From assembly GCA_945874895.1 (NCBI GenBank), contig CAMCIC010000013.1, forward strand, positions 20,699-84,698: a stretch of 64,000 bases of DNA. The letters are read 5' to 3'. This DNA is from Akkermansia muciniphila. GTDB taxonomy: Bacteria; Verrucomicrobiota; Verrucomicrobiia; Verrucomicrobiales; Akkermansiaceae. Within the stretch, counting starts at the first letter, position 1; the number at the start of each line of letters is the position of its first letter. Positions 1 through 7,854 of this stretch are shown piece after piece. Position numbers and translations under genes: made by a program. Under the pieces are notes generated by a model that made no database searches, was not told the origin of the DNA, and saw nothing but the letters and a program-made list of their open reading frames with translations.

Positions 1-678
1 GTTTTCAGTCTAACCAGCGTATTATTGCTCTGTCAGTATGACGAACATGCCGTCCTATACGCCACAAAGTTCGGGCTCGGCTGGTTCACAAACGAGAGAC
101 TGAAGCTGGCAGCTCGTGTGATTCACAGTTACGGCGACATCGAAATCTTTGTCGTCGCTCTGGGCTTGATTCTCTATGCCATCGGAAAGATCCGTTCCAA
201 TGCTTATTTCACCCGGACTGCTAGCTCGTTGTTTTTAGCAGGTGCCATGGCGGGTATCGGTGTTCAGGTCATTAAGTTTAGTGTCGGCCGACCCCGCCCA
301 CCTCTTGTTCAACAAGGAAAGGCCCATGCCTGGTCTTTCGCAGGCCCAACATTGAGCGCCAAGTATCGCTCGTATCCCAGTGGCCATTCGACAAGTGTCG
401 CTACCGCGGCGACCGTAATCGCTCTGGCTTTTCCCCGCATGATCCCGCTCGCCATTGCCACTGCGTTCCTAGTCGGAGCCTCGCGAGTGATTCATAACTA
501 TCACTATCCTACCGATGTTCTCAGCGGATTGGCATTCGGCATGGCGGTAGGAGGCATCTGCGCACGTCATTTGGCACGATTGCGCGAACGCTTGCATCGC
601 AGGGCTCAATGGCTTGCTTCCTCAGGTCGCCAAAAAACGAGTTCCACCCAAGAGCTATCTGCTGCCGACCAGCCTTGA
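1..678 (+). CDS. PAP2-family membrane phosphatase (5' end outside the window)
   Basis: A PAP2 acid phosphatase, the family that removes phosphate from lipids such as undecaprenyl pyrophosphate or lipid A at the periplasmic face. Counting from the TTG at base 25, all three signature motifs are present: K84-x6-R91-P92, PSGH at 118-121 with the catalytic His121, and S153-R154-x5-H160-x3-D164. Hydrophobic segments lie at about 40-55, 66-83, 127-150 and 167-180. The reading frame is open to base 1, so the true start is probably upstream. The 3' end overlaps the convergent GT39 gene by 73 bases. The neighbouring lipid-sugar genes suggest a lipid A or lipid-carrier substrate, but that is inference. 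Confidence 0.85.
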   Translation, partial: VFSLTSVLLLCQYDEHAVLYATKFGLGWFTNERLKLAARVIHSYGDIEIFVVALGLILYAIGKIRSNAYFTRTASSLFLAGAMAGIGVQVIKFSVGRPRPPLVQQGKAHAWSFAGPTLSAKYRSYPSGHSTSVATAATVIALAFPRMIPLAIATAFLVGASRVIHNYHYPTDVLSGLAFGMAVGGICARHLARLRERLHRRAQWLASSGRQKTSSTQELSAADQP

Positions 679-2240
679 ACCGTCATAGCGCCATCGGGGA
701 TAGAGAGACCTTTTGCGCCATCTTTCGCCTCGGGCCGCTCGCCCCTCCAAATCGCCAAACATGTTTTACCGTCCGCCCGCCAGCGCCTTTTGATGGATAC
801 ACAGAAATCGGCATCTGGGGGGAATTCTTTCTGAAAAACCCATTGATGGGAGCCATACCAGACCAGACTGGGCTCGGTAAATCCAACTGCCGCAGGATGA
901 TGAAACTCGCCTCCCGATTTTTTTATCAATCGCTTGACCGCATGAACCTCCGATGCGTTATGAGCCATGACTTGAAAACCGATTACAGCAAATGCCATAG
1001 CAGCAAATGGAAGAATCCGGCGGTTCAGCCCCACTGCGAGCGATGCGAGCGAAATGCCAGTGAGCACCATCGCGAGACCAGCAAGCATTCCGGATAGCGC
1101 TGAATCGAACGCCACTGCCTTGACCGAACCATACGTGATGACGATGGCAAGAAGGCCAAAAATCGTGAACGGCAAAGCCGCGAGAATGAGCCTTGCTCTT
1201 TTCAGCCCCTTATCCCAACCCTTCGCCAATAGCAAAAAGAGAGCGGGATAGGCGGGCAGGATGTAATGGGGCAGTTGAGTCGCGTATCCAGAAAAAATCA
1301 GGATCGGCGCGATGGTCCAGCAAGCTAAAAAGCGAGAATCTCGCTCAGGTTCGCGTGCCGCTGCGAAAGCACCCGCAAGCGCTCCTGTCCAAGGAGCAAA
1401 AAATAGCGGCAGGACGATCAGATAATAAATCCCAGGAATCACTTTCCTATGATTGAATCCTTGCAGTCCACGGTCTACCACGTGAGTCCCGATCCCTACT
1501 TCAAAAAACAAGCCCCGCGTGGCGAGCAGCGCAGGTATCCCCCACAGTGCCACGAGCCCCAGAGCAGGCAACTGCGCCCATGCCCAGAATCCGAGCATCT
1601 TGCGCGCCATTTTCTGATCGGGCGCACCCTTCCACTTTTCCCAAACGAACAGAAGCAACAATGCCGCTAGGGGGACGACGATAGCCAAAGGTCCTTTGGC
1701 CAAAAACCCCAACCCCATCGAAAGCCAGAGGACGTGAAACCATCGGCTTTTCAGGAGAGAACTTTCTTCCGTCTTGGCACTTCCCAATTCCCAAAAAGCT
1801 CGCATGGTGACGATCAGCATCACGAGCATGTGCATGTCAGCCACCGCGATCCTGCCGTGAATCATCACCTGAAGGCATGTCAACCACCCGCCTGCTGCCA
1901 GGGCGCACTTTCCTGAAGGTAAGCCCAAGCGCCTGGCGAAAGCATAGATCAACCACATGGAGGCCAAGGCGGATAGAACCGTGGGCATACGCACCGCCAT
2001 TTCTGTTTCTCCGAGGATGCTCAACCATGGCGACATGAGCCAGTAGGTGAGCGGCGGCTTGTCGAATCGAAATCCGCCATTGAACCAAGGCACCACCCAA
2101 TCACTTCGCTCCATCATCTCCACCGCCGCCCGAGAAAAACGCGGTTCATCGCGATCCAACAAAGGCAGATCACCGATGCCCGGGAATAAAAAGAGAAAAC
2201 CTGCCAAGAGCAGGATGCCTATCCACTTGCGGTCACTCAT
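606..2240 (-). CDS. GT39/ArnT-like membrane glycosyltransferase
   Basis: A polytopic inner-membrane transferase of the PMT/ArnT type, which moves a sugar from a polyprenyl-phosphate donor onto a periplasmic acceptor such as lipid A. The first periplasmic loop holds DRDEPRF at about residues 29-35, the acidic catalytic motif of the family, followed by a KPPLTYW stretch typical of ArnT homologues. About ten hydrophobic helices follow, then a roughly 100-residue soluble tail. It is the last gene of the five-gene operon. The chosen ATG overlaps the LAB_N gene stop by 8 bases; an ATG 12 bases upstream is the alternative. Acceptor and donor sugar cannot be read from sequence. Confidence 0.87.
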   Translation of the reverse strand: MSDRKWIGILLLAGFLFLFPGIGDLPLLDRDEPRFSRAAVEMMERSDWVVPWFNGGFRFDKPPLTYWLMSPWLSILGETEMAVRMPTVLSALASMWLIYAFARRLGLPSGKCALAAGGWLTCLQVMIHGRIAVADMHMLVMLIVTMRAFWELGSAKTEESSLLKSRWFHVLWLSMGLGFLAKGPLAIVVPLAALLLLFVWEKWKGAPDQKMARKMLGFWAWAQLPALGLVALWGIPALLATRGLFFEVGIGTHVVDRGLQGFNHRKVIPGIYYLIVLPLFFAPWTGALAGAFAAAREPERDSRFLACWTIAPILIFSGYATQLPHYILPAYPALFLLLAKGWDKGLKRARLILAALPFTIFGLLAIVITYGSVKAVAFDSALSGMLAGLAMVLTGISLASLAVGLNRRILPFAAMAFAVIGFQVMAHNASEVHAVKRLIKKSGGEFHHPAAVGFTEPSLVWYGSHQWVFQKEFPPDADFCVSIKRRWRADGKTCLAIWRGERPEAKDGAKGLSIPDGAMTVQGWSAADSSWVELVFWRPEEASH

Positions 2241-2604
2241 CTGCCCTGCCATTTTTCATGTTTCGTAAATCCAGATACAAATTGTATACCGATACAAATG
2301 CGGGGAAAAGGTTGGACAAGATGCCGACGGAATCATTTTTCCCGAAAATAAAATAAGACAGCAGGCAAACGGAACCGAGCACCGACATGATCCAGAAGAT
2401 GCGCGGCATTTTTACCTGCTTGGCACGACGCGATGCCAGCATTTGCGGAAGCCAGCGACCGCCAAACATCAACACACCCACGTATCCAATCAGTTTCCAT
2501 GGTACAATCACGATGGAGCGACCAAGGAAATCACCCTCCCAGATCGGGCTTTGCATGAATGACGTCGAGCCGATCACATCCAGCATCATGGCCGAGGTCG
2601 TCAT
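2233..2604 (-). CDS. LAB_N (lipid A biosynthesis N-terminal) domain protein
   Basis: A 123-residue membrane protein that matches the LAB_N domain, found at the N-terminus of some LpxB proteins and as free-standing small proteins beside lipid A modification genes. Three hydrophobic segments are visible (about 36-52, 70-87 and 94-110), with a conserved-looking WLPQ motif after the first and a short basic loop between the first two. The family is structurally related to SWEET/PQ-loop transporters; its role is not established. It overlaps the GT2 gene by 4 bases (ATGA) and the GT39 gene by 8, so it is translationally coupled on both sides. Confidence 0.82.
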   Translation of the reverse strand: MTTSAMMLDVIGSTSFMQSPIWEGDFLGRSIVIVPWKLIGYVGVLMFGGRWLPQMLASRRAKQVKMPRIFWIMSVLGSVCLLSYFIFGKNDSVGILSNLFPAFVSVYNLYLDLRNMKNGRADE

Positions 2605-3311
2605 TTCACCACCTCCTTTGCTGTGGTTTCTTCGACATCAAAACGCACCTTGCGTTTCAAAATCCAAGACACGCCAAAAAGATCGTGGATGCCGCGCAGG
2701 GCTCGATCGAAATTCGTGTATTTGCTGGTGCCGGCAAGCCGCTCCCGATGGTTCACCGCAACTTCGGAAAAATGATATCCGGCTTGCAAGAGCAGTGCGG
2801 GAATGTAGCGATGCATGCCGTTGAAAGGGATCAGGTGCTCGACACATTCGCGACGCATCATCTTTAATGAGCAACCCGTATCACGCACTCCATCATTCAA
2901 AAAAGCGCGGCGTATCGCATTTGCCGCACGAGACGCGATTCGGCGAGACTTGGTATCTTTGCGCACAGCGCGGTAACCACAAACAAAGTCATGACCTTTG
3001 CTCGACAATTCGTCAAAGAGCTTGGGGAAGTCCGCTGGATCATTTTGCCCATCGCCATCCATCAGCCCGATCCACTCGCAGGTGGCCGCTTTCATCCCCG
3101 CATACATCGCAGAGGATTGACCGCGATTGACTTTACCAGCTAGCACCCGCACACGAGGACTGCATCGCAGAAGCTCAAGCCGCGTTTTGTCCGCTGAGCC
3201 ATCATCGACCGCTATGATTTCGGCATCTGGGTTGGTTCTGATGACTTCTTCCAGCACCGCAGCGGCGTTTTCTTCTTCATTGTAAAAAGGGATGACTATC
3301 GAGTATTTCAT
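2601..3311 (-). CDS. GT2 polyprenyl-phosphate glycosyltransferase (DPM1/ArnC-like)
   Basis: A soluble GT-A enzyme of family 2 that would load a sugar from a nucleotide donor onto a polyprenyl phosphate at the cytoplasmic face. Visible motifs are the N-terminal [10 protein letters not shown] (6-15), VDDGSADKT (35-43), NRGQSSA (62-68) and the metal/donor motif DGDGQNDP (85-92). At 236 residues it has no C-terminal membrane helices, like DPM1 and unlike full-length ArnC. The pairing of such an enzyme with GT39 transferases is a known donor/transferase arrangement. It sits 11 bases after the upstream GT39 gene and overlaps the LAB_N gene by 4 bases. Confidence 0.88.
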   Translation of the reverse strand: MKYSIVIPFYNEEENAAAVLEEVIRTNPDAEIIAVDDGSADKTRLELLRCSPRVRVLAGKVNRGQSSAMYAGMKAATCEWIGLMDGDGQNDPADFPKLFDELSSKGHDFVCGYRAVRKDTKSRRIASRAANAIRRAFLNDGVRDTGCSLKMMRRECVEHLIPFNGMHRYIPALLLQAGYHFSEVAVNHRERLAGTSKYTNFDRALRGIHDLFGVSWILKRKVRFDVEETTAKEVVK

Positions 3312-3322
3312 GATTGCTTGGA

Positions 3323-4804
3323 TCAGTGAGGATTTTCGCCAATCTGGGGCCAGTGAGCCAGTGGTTTGGATCGGTAAAAATGGAATTTCTGCTCAGGCCG
3401 TGCGGGATGCAGGGGGACGGAAGCCAGATACTCCGCACCATCAAAGACATCCGGTGGCGTGCGCGGAGCGTTTTTCGCGCCTTTGTCTTCCACCACTAAC
3501 AAGAGATTTGCCTGGGTGGGTGGCGCGTTCCAAAGATCGTATTGGGAGCGTATTTCCCCACTATCATTCCATAGCCATACGGAGGGATGATCGTGAAGAT
3601 GAAAAGCCAAGTGTGAGGCACTGAAACGATGTCCGATGACGACGATCGCGTCATCTTGGCGCCTGAAACGATCCAATGATGCTGCCAATTCTTTGTATCC
3701 CTCCCACCCACGCAGCTGAGGTTTGATCCATCCGTATTGATAAATCGTATTCATCAAAAACGGCACGGTCATAGCGATCAGTGTCATGGAGAGGGAAATG
3801 CAGAAAGCCCATTTCCAGAATTTCTTTTTGCTCTGAAAGAGCAGGAAGGCCATGACGACCAGCGGCGAAATGTAGACGATAGGCCAATTCGGATTCACTT
3901 GCTGCCGCAGCGTCATCAAAGCACAAAAGCAAAAGGGCAGCGCTCCCCATATCCAAAAAAACTGGATGGCTTGGGTTTGGCTGCGTAGGGCCCTGGATAC
4001 GCTGGCGACCGCCATGAGGCAAAGGATGAAAACCACGGGCGAGACGAGCAGTGCCGTCACTCCGAACAATTCTCCGATGCGAGAAAGAAATGGCCCAAGG
4101 CCTAATTTCGCAGGCGCGAAATGATGGGCGGTATGTTGGAACGTGATCCAATCATTGGAATAATTCCACATCAACGATGGCACCAGAACCACGAGAGATC
4201 CCACACTGGCGGCGAACAGTTCCCAGCGCCTCAACAAATCGCGCCGCATCCATACTGCGGTAATCGCAAGCAAAATGATCTGCATCATCATCATTTGCTT
4301 GAAAAGTGATCCCATGCTGATGGCCAACCAAAGATGAAAAAAATGCGAACCCTTCGGTTTTTCCTCATGCATGATTCGCGCGATCATCCATAAGCCCCCA
4401 TTCCAGAAAAACACCAGCGGGGCGTCCGTCGTCAGGAAAGACCCAAGCAACAGATTACCAGGCGAAAGGACGAGAATGCAAGCTGCCGATCGCGCGATGG
4501 TATCGCCAGAAAATTTCCTCACCGCGAGGAAGAGAAATGCCACGCTCGACGTAGCCAACAGCGCAGCGCACGCTTTGATGCCGTATGCCGATTGACCACC
4601 AAGCTCAGCAACCAACCTGTGGAGCCATGCGATACCGGGCGGCTTGCTAAAATAACCCCAGTCGAGCTTACGCCCCCAGTCCCAATAGTAGGCCTCGTCC
4701 CCCACGATGCCGATCGGTTCGCAGGCGTGCCAAAATAGGCGCAGGAATAAGATCAATGCTAAGATGGCCCACATTGCGCCGCGTTTTGCAAACAAATCTC
4801 TCAT
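3323..4804 (-). CDS. GT39/ArnT-like membrane glycosyltransferase (second copy)
   Basis: A second polytopic GT39 transferase of about 493 residues, divergent from the 606-2240 protein. The first periplasmic loop carries [10 protein letters not shown], followed by the FSKPPG motif; the family uses the Asp-Glu pair in catalysis. Many hydrophobic helices follow, then a C-terminal soluble tail. I chose the ATG at 4804, which overlaps the epimerase stop by 4 bases, rather than a GTG 27 bases upstream. Two GT39 genes in one operon suggest two acceptor positions or two sequential additions, as with the Rgt proteins of Rhizobium (inference). Confidence 0.87.
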   Translation of the reverse strand: MRDLFAKRGAMWAILALILFLRLFWHACEPIGIVGDEAYYWDWGRKLDWGYFSKPPGIAWLHRLVAELGGQSAYGIKACAALLATSSVAFLFLAVRKFSGDTIARSAACILVLSPGNLLLGSFLTTDAPLVFFWNGGLWMIARIMHEEKPKGSHFFHLWLAISMGSLFKQMMMMQIILLAITAVWMRRDLLRRWELFAASVGSLVVLVPSLMWNYSNDWITFQHTAHHFAPAKLGLGPFLSRIGELFGVTALLVSPVVFILCLMAVASVSRALRSQTQAIQFFWIWGALPFCFCALMTLRQQVNPNWPIVYISPLVVMAFLLFQSKKKFWKWAFCISLSMTLIAMTVPFLMNTIYQYGWIKPQLRGWEGYKELAASLDRFRRQDDAIVVIGHRFSASHLAFHLHDHPSVWLWNDSGEIRSQYDLWNAPPTQANLLLVVEDKGAKNAPRTPPDVFDGAEYLASVPLHPARPEQKFHFYRSKPLAHWPQIGENPH

Positions 4805-5769
4805 ACCAACGTCTTTTTCATGCGCAGCCACTCGACATAACTTTGCAGACCTTGCTGCAAGGGGAATGTCGGGTTCCAGCCAAGCATGTCTTGCGCTTTG
4901 CCGATGTCGGCATGCGTCAAAGGCACATCCCCAGGCTGTTCAGGAGCCTGTTGAATCTTGGCTTCTCGTCCCAAGGCATCTTCAAGCATGGAGATCAAAT
5001 CGCTCAAGCGAGTCGTGGCACTCCCTCCCAAATTGATCACTTCGTAGTCCCCGCCTTTGTCATCGAACGAACTCATGATCCCCCGCACAATGTCGTCCAC
5101 ATAGGTGTAGTCGCGACGCGAATGTCCATCACCGAAGCGGGTGATGGTTTTCCCATCGAGTATGGCGCGGCAAAATTGCGCGATCGCCAGATCAGGACGT
5201 TGCCTTGGTCCATAAACCGTGAAGAATCGCAAGCAACGAGTCCGGATGCCAAACAAATGACTGTAGTTTGAGCAAATTTGCTCACTGGCCAATTTGGTCG
5301 CCGCGTATGGGGAAATCGTGCGCCCGATCGGATCCGTTTCGGAAAATGGTGCTTTTTGATTCACTCCATAAACGGATGATGAAGATGCAAAAATAAAGTT
5401 GCCCACCTCATGATGACGGCACGAGTCAATCAGATTGAAGGTCCCCTCAATGTTGGTCGTCATGTAAAGCTTGGGCTGCTGAATGGAAGGACGCACACCA
5501 GCACGCGCTGCCAAATGAACAACCAGATCGAATCGACCCTGAACGAAACACCGCTCGACCAGAACGGCGTCACGAATGTCGCCTTCGATCAACTTGATAT
5601 GCGGGAGCACTCCCGATAGATTGTCGCGCTTGATGCGCGAATCATAGGAATCATTGAAATCGTCAAAAACGGTCACGTCCCATCCATCGTTCACCAATCG
5701 TTCGGTCAGATGTGAACCGATGAAGCCTGCGCCTCCCGTCACCAATACTCGTCCTCGCGTTCCAAACAT
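4801..5769 (-). CDS. NAD-dependent sugar-nucleotide epimerase/dehydratase (SDR)
   Basis: An extended short-chain dehydrogenase of 322 residues acting on nucleotide sugars. The NAD-binding motif GGAGFIG lies at 12-18, the catalytic Ser/Thr region SSSSVYG at 129-135, and the Tyr155-x3-Lys159 pair at YAATK. RRDYTYVDD near 222-230 is the substrate-loop motif typical of UDP-glucuronate 4-epimerases and related enzymes, which is the most likely specificity; a dTDP- or GDP-sugar dehydratase is less likely. As first gene of the operon it would supply the nucleotide sugar for the GT2 enzyme. The 284 bases upstream probably hold the operon promoter, but I see no clear -35/-10 pair. Confidence 0.87.
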   Translation of the reverse strand: MFGTRGRVLVTGGAGFIGSHLTERLVNDGWDVTVFDDFNDSYDSRIKRDNLSGVLPHIKLIEGDIRDAVLVERCFVQGRFDLVVHLAARAGVRPSIQQPKLYMTTNIEGTFNLIDSCRHHEVGNFIFASSSSVYGVNQKAPFSETDPIGRTISPYAATKLASEQICSNYSHLFGIRTRCLRFFTVYGPRQRPDLAIAQFCRAILDGKTITRFGDGHSRRDYTYVDDIVRGIMSSFDDKGGDYEVINLGGSATTRLSDLISMLEDALGREAKIQQAPEQPGDVPLTHADIGKAQDMLGWNPTFPLQQGLQSYVEWLRMKKTLV

Positions 5770-6053
5770 CTGTGTTTATACTCAGATTCCCTTCCTTCTG
5801 TAAAACATTTTTATGTGAGTTTTTTGACCACCCGTGTTCCAAAAACGGGCTGATGCGGTCGGAAGACCATGCATGATGCCCAGAGATCCGTGCGAAATGA
5901 GATTACTCGATTTGTATTCTCCGTCCCGTGCCACAAGTGTCACACTCATTGACGCGAGCCGAGCAAATGAAGGGAGTGTGGACGACTTTGATCTCATGTT
6001 GCGAGGCAAATCAATTTTCCAAAAATGACGGGACCCGCTGACCCAGACCATCG

Positions 6054-6290
6054 CTAACCTGAGACGATGATATTTCTGAGTCGCTGGTGAAGATGAGTTG
6101 GAATTTCTCTTGAAAATCGGATCCGTCCCGTCCCATCCAACCAGATTTCGCCTGCCGAAATTCCATTCTGCGACAAAAGCATCGAGAGATCGGTCAAGAC
6201 GTGGCTGGGCATTTTGCCCTTCAAACAACGGGTGGAGCCAGGACCGATTTCAATCGCCAGCGCCGAGAGTGCTCTCGAGATCCATTTCAT
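6054..6290 (-). CDS. DUF3634 family small protein
   Basis: A 78-residue protein that resembles DUF3634, an uncharacterised family of short proteins. The recognisable part is the basic stretch after residue 15 (IEIGPGSTRCLKGKMP), a central GEIWLDGTGRIRFS and the terminal IPTHLHQRLRNI. The start at 6290 overlaps the stop of the exonuclease gene by 4 bases (ATGA), so the two are translationally coupled; longer in-frame starts would run into the exonuclease. Family members usually carry an N-terminal membrane segment; the first 16 residues here are only weakly hydrophobic. Function unknown. Confidence 0.68.
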   Translation of the reverse strand: MKWISRALSALAIEIGPGSTRCLKGKMPSHVLTDLSMLLSQNGISAGEIWLDGTGRIRFSREIPTHLHQRLRNIIVSG

Positions 6291-6907
6291 CGCTTCGATG
6301 CCTGATAGCGGTGCCAGGCGGCTTGATCGGGTTGCAAAAAATGAGTAAGCGGAACGTGCCATGCTTGGGTGAGTTGCAGGATCTTTTCCAATAACAACAG
6401 GGAGGCGGTGGCATCGAAAAGCGCATCATGCCATTGGCGATCGGGACAGGCCTTGCACACATGCGGAGTAAGGTCGAGGGCATCACAGAGCACGCCAAGC
6501 GAATGATCCTGCCACTGCGGCCATGTGGCGCGCGATAGCAGCAGCGTGTCAAGCCAAGGGCCGAAACCATGACCAGGAAAGGCACGAAGGAATTTTTTTT
6601 CCGTGCCTTTGCCATGCGCCACGATGACGCGATCGCTGAGATATTCTCTCACCACTGGCCAAAGTGCCAACAAGTCAGGAGCCTCCTGCAAATCATCCAG
6701 AGTGATGCCATGAACCTTTTGCGCACTCCAAGCAATGCCTTGTTGGGCTCGTAAATAGGAAACATACGATGCCTGGAGGCCCGTATCTGGAGCCCACTCC
6801 GCCATGCCAATCTGGATGGGCACATCCGTGCGACCCGACGTCACACCCGCCGACTCGAAATCGATGGCGACAAAAGAACAATTGCGGATCGGCGAGTTGA
6901 GAACCAT
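6287..6907 (-). CDS. DEDDh 3'-5' exonuclease, DnaQ-like
   Basis: A 206-residue exonuclease of the DnaQ/epsilon superfamily that removes 3' nucleotides in proofreading or repair, or processes RNA. Exo I is DFE at 16-18, and KVHGITLDDL (64-73) is the usual following motif. Exo III is WHDALFDA at 159-166, with His160 and Asp165 in H-x4-D spacing. At Exo II the family normally has H-N-x-x-F-D; here it reads H98-G-K-G-T-E103, so the second catalytic Asp appears replaced by Glu. The protein has no polymerase domain and is probably a stand-alone repair nuclease. It is coupled to the DUF3634 gene. Confidence 0.85.
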   Translation of the reverse strand: MVLNSPIRNCSFVAIDFESAGVTSGRTDVPIQIGMAEWAPDTGLQASYVSYLRAQQGIAWSAQKVHGITLDDLQEAPDLLALWPVVREYLSDRVIVAHGKGTEKKFLRAFPGHGFGPWLDTLLLSRATWPQWQDHSLGVLCDALDLTPHVCKACPDRQWHDALFDATASLLLLEKILQLTQAWHVPLTHFLQPDQAAWHRYQASKR

Positions 6908-7116
6908 TTTTTCGCGGCCATGCTACCTATGACGGTAAAAAAATCCATGGCTGAAGTCAAAAAGTTCTCGGGATATGAAAACGCTGCTCGGTTTTCCTTC
7001 TGCGAAAAAAATGACGGGCGCATCGCGGCAACTCCTCTTGTGACCTTAAAAGCGCAACAGCAGGGATGTGGCAAAGAATGGGGACTGCGGTTTCTCCATC
7101 CACAAGATCTCATTTT

Positions 7117-7287
7117 TCATTCACCCAGACCTTTGGCAAAAACCCCGAATTCTTCGAACACAATGACCATGGGTCGGCAGCAAATCTCGCAGTCGTAGTC
7201 CCACTCGGCAGGCCATTCCGAAGAATCGGGACCCAATACCTCAAAAACCTCGCCGCAGGTAGGACACATCACCTCATGCATTTCCAT
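7117..7287 (-). CDS. CPXCG-motif cysteine-rich protein
   Basis: A 56-residue protein of the cysteine-rich CPXCG family, presumed to bind a metal ion, probably zinc, through two knuckles. The first is C8-P-T-C11-G near the N-terminus, the second D-C33-E-I-C36-C37-R-P, the CxxCCRP form typical of the family. The intervening stretch is acidic and tryptophan-rich, as in known members. The start is the ATG at 7287, giving MEMHEVMCPTCG; another in-frame ATG lies 6 bases downstream. The function of the family is unknown. Confidence 0.85.
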   Translation of the reverse strand: MEMHEVMCPTCGEVFEVLGPDSSEWPAEWDYDCEICCRPMVIVFEEFGVFAKGLGE

Positions 7288-7405
7288 ATCAGAAACATCG
7301 CAGCATCATGAAATAAGGCAACTCCGTCTTTGACACGAATCACCAAAACACATAACGTGAGAAGGTAGTTGTCCACCTGATCTTTACCCCGCATCCTCCA
7401 CAAAC

Positions 7406-7735
7406 ATGAAATCCACTCTATTTCTCTCGCTTGCCGTCCTACCCTTCATCGCAGCCTCCTGCAAACCCAAAGAAACCAGCGCACCTGCTGCACCTGCTGC
7501 ACCTGCTGCTGTTGCGCCTGCTGCTCCCGATACTCCTGCCCAGCCTGCGAAGCCTGCCGTGTCTGCACCTGGTGCGGCAATCCCAGAGGCTGTCAATGAA
7601 GCCGAATCAGCGGCCGACGCGGCCGATGCGGCGGCGAAGGCAGCGGCAGAAGCAGAAGCGGCCGCAGAAGCAGCGGCAAAGGCGGCCGCGGAAGCCGCTG
7701 CCAAATCTGCTCAACAATCGCAAGGCGGTCAATAA
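7406..7735 (+). CDS. Alanine-rich lipoprotein
   Basis: A 109-residue secreted lipoprotein. The N-terminus has a Lys, a hydrophobic core and the lipobox IAASC, so the mature protein would begin at Cys19. Residues 25-60 are rich in Ala and Pro, a flexible linker; residues 65-102 are almost only Ala, Glu, Lys and Asp with AAEAAAKAAAE-type spacing, expected to form a single long helix. The layout (lipid anchor, Pro linker, helix) recalls Lpp-like periplasmic spacers, but there is no sequence identity to Lpp that I can point to. The low-complexity DNA keeps several other frames open, which are not genes. Confidence 0.72.
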   Translation: MKSTLFLSLAVLPFIAASCKPKETSAPAAPAAPAAVAPAAPDTPAQPAKPAVSAPGAAIPEAVNEAESAADAADAAAKAAAEAEAAAEAAAKAAAEAAAKSAQQSQGGQ

Positions 7736-7854
7736 TCCGGCCACCCTCCCTCACTTAGCACGCCCGCTGTTTGTGCCTGTGCGGAGGTGGCATTTGCTGG
7801 GACGGATCGATCTCGTGCATTGACCATACGGCGCGCCTTTTTTACCTTGCGTCT

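Noticed and set aside
5880..5990. Possible third copy of the dispersed repeat (shares GCCACAAGTG and AGATCC).
   Set aside because: Only about 10 identical bases in a row; too short to separate from chance.
5782..6228. Minus-strand open frame of about 148 codons before the epimerase.
   Set aside because: Composition is not protein-like and it overlaps the supported DUF3634 gene in another frame.
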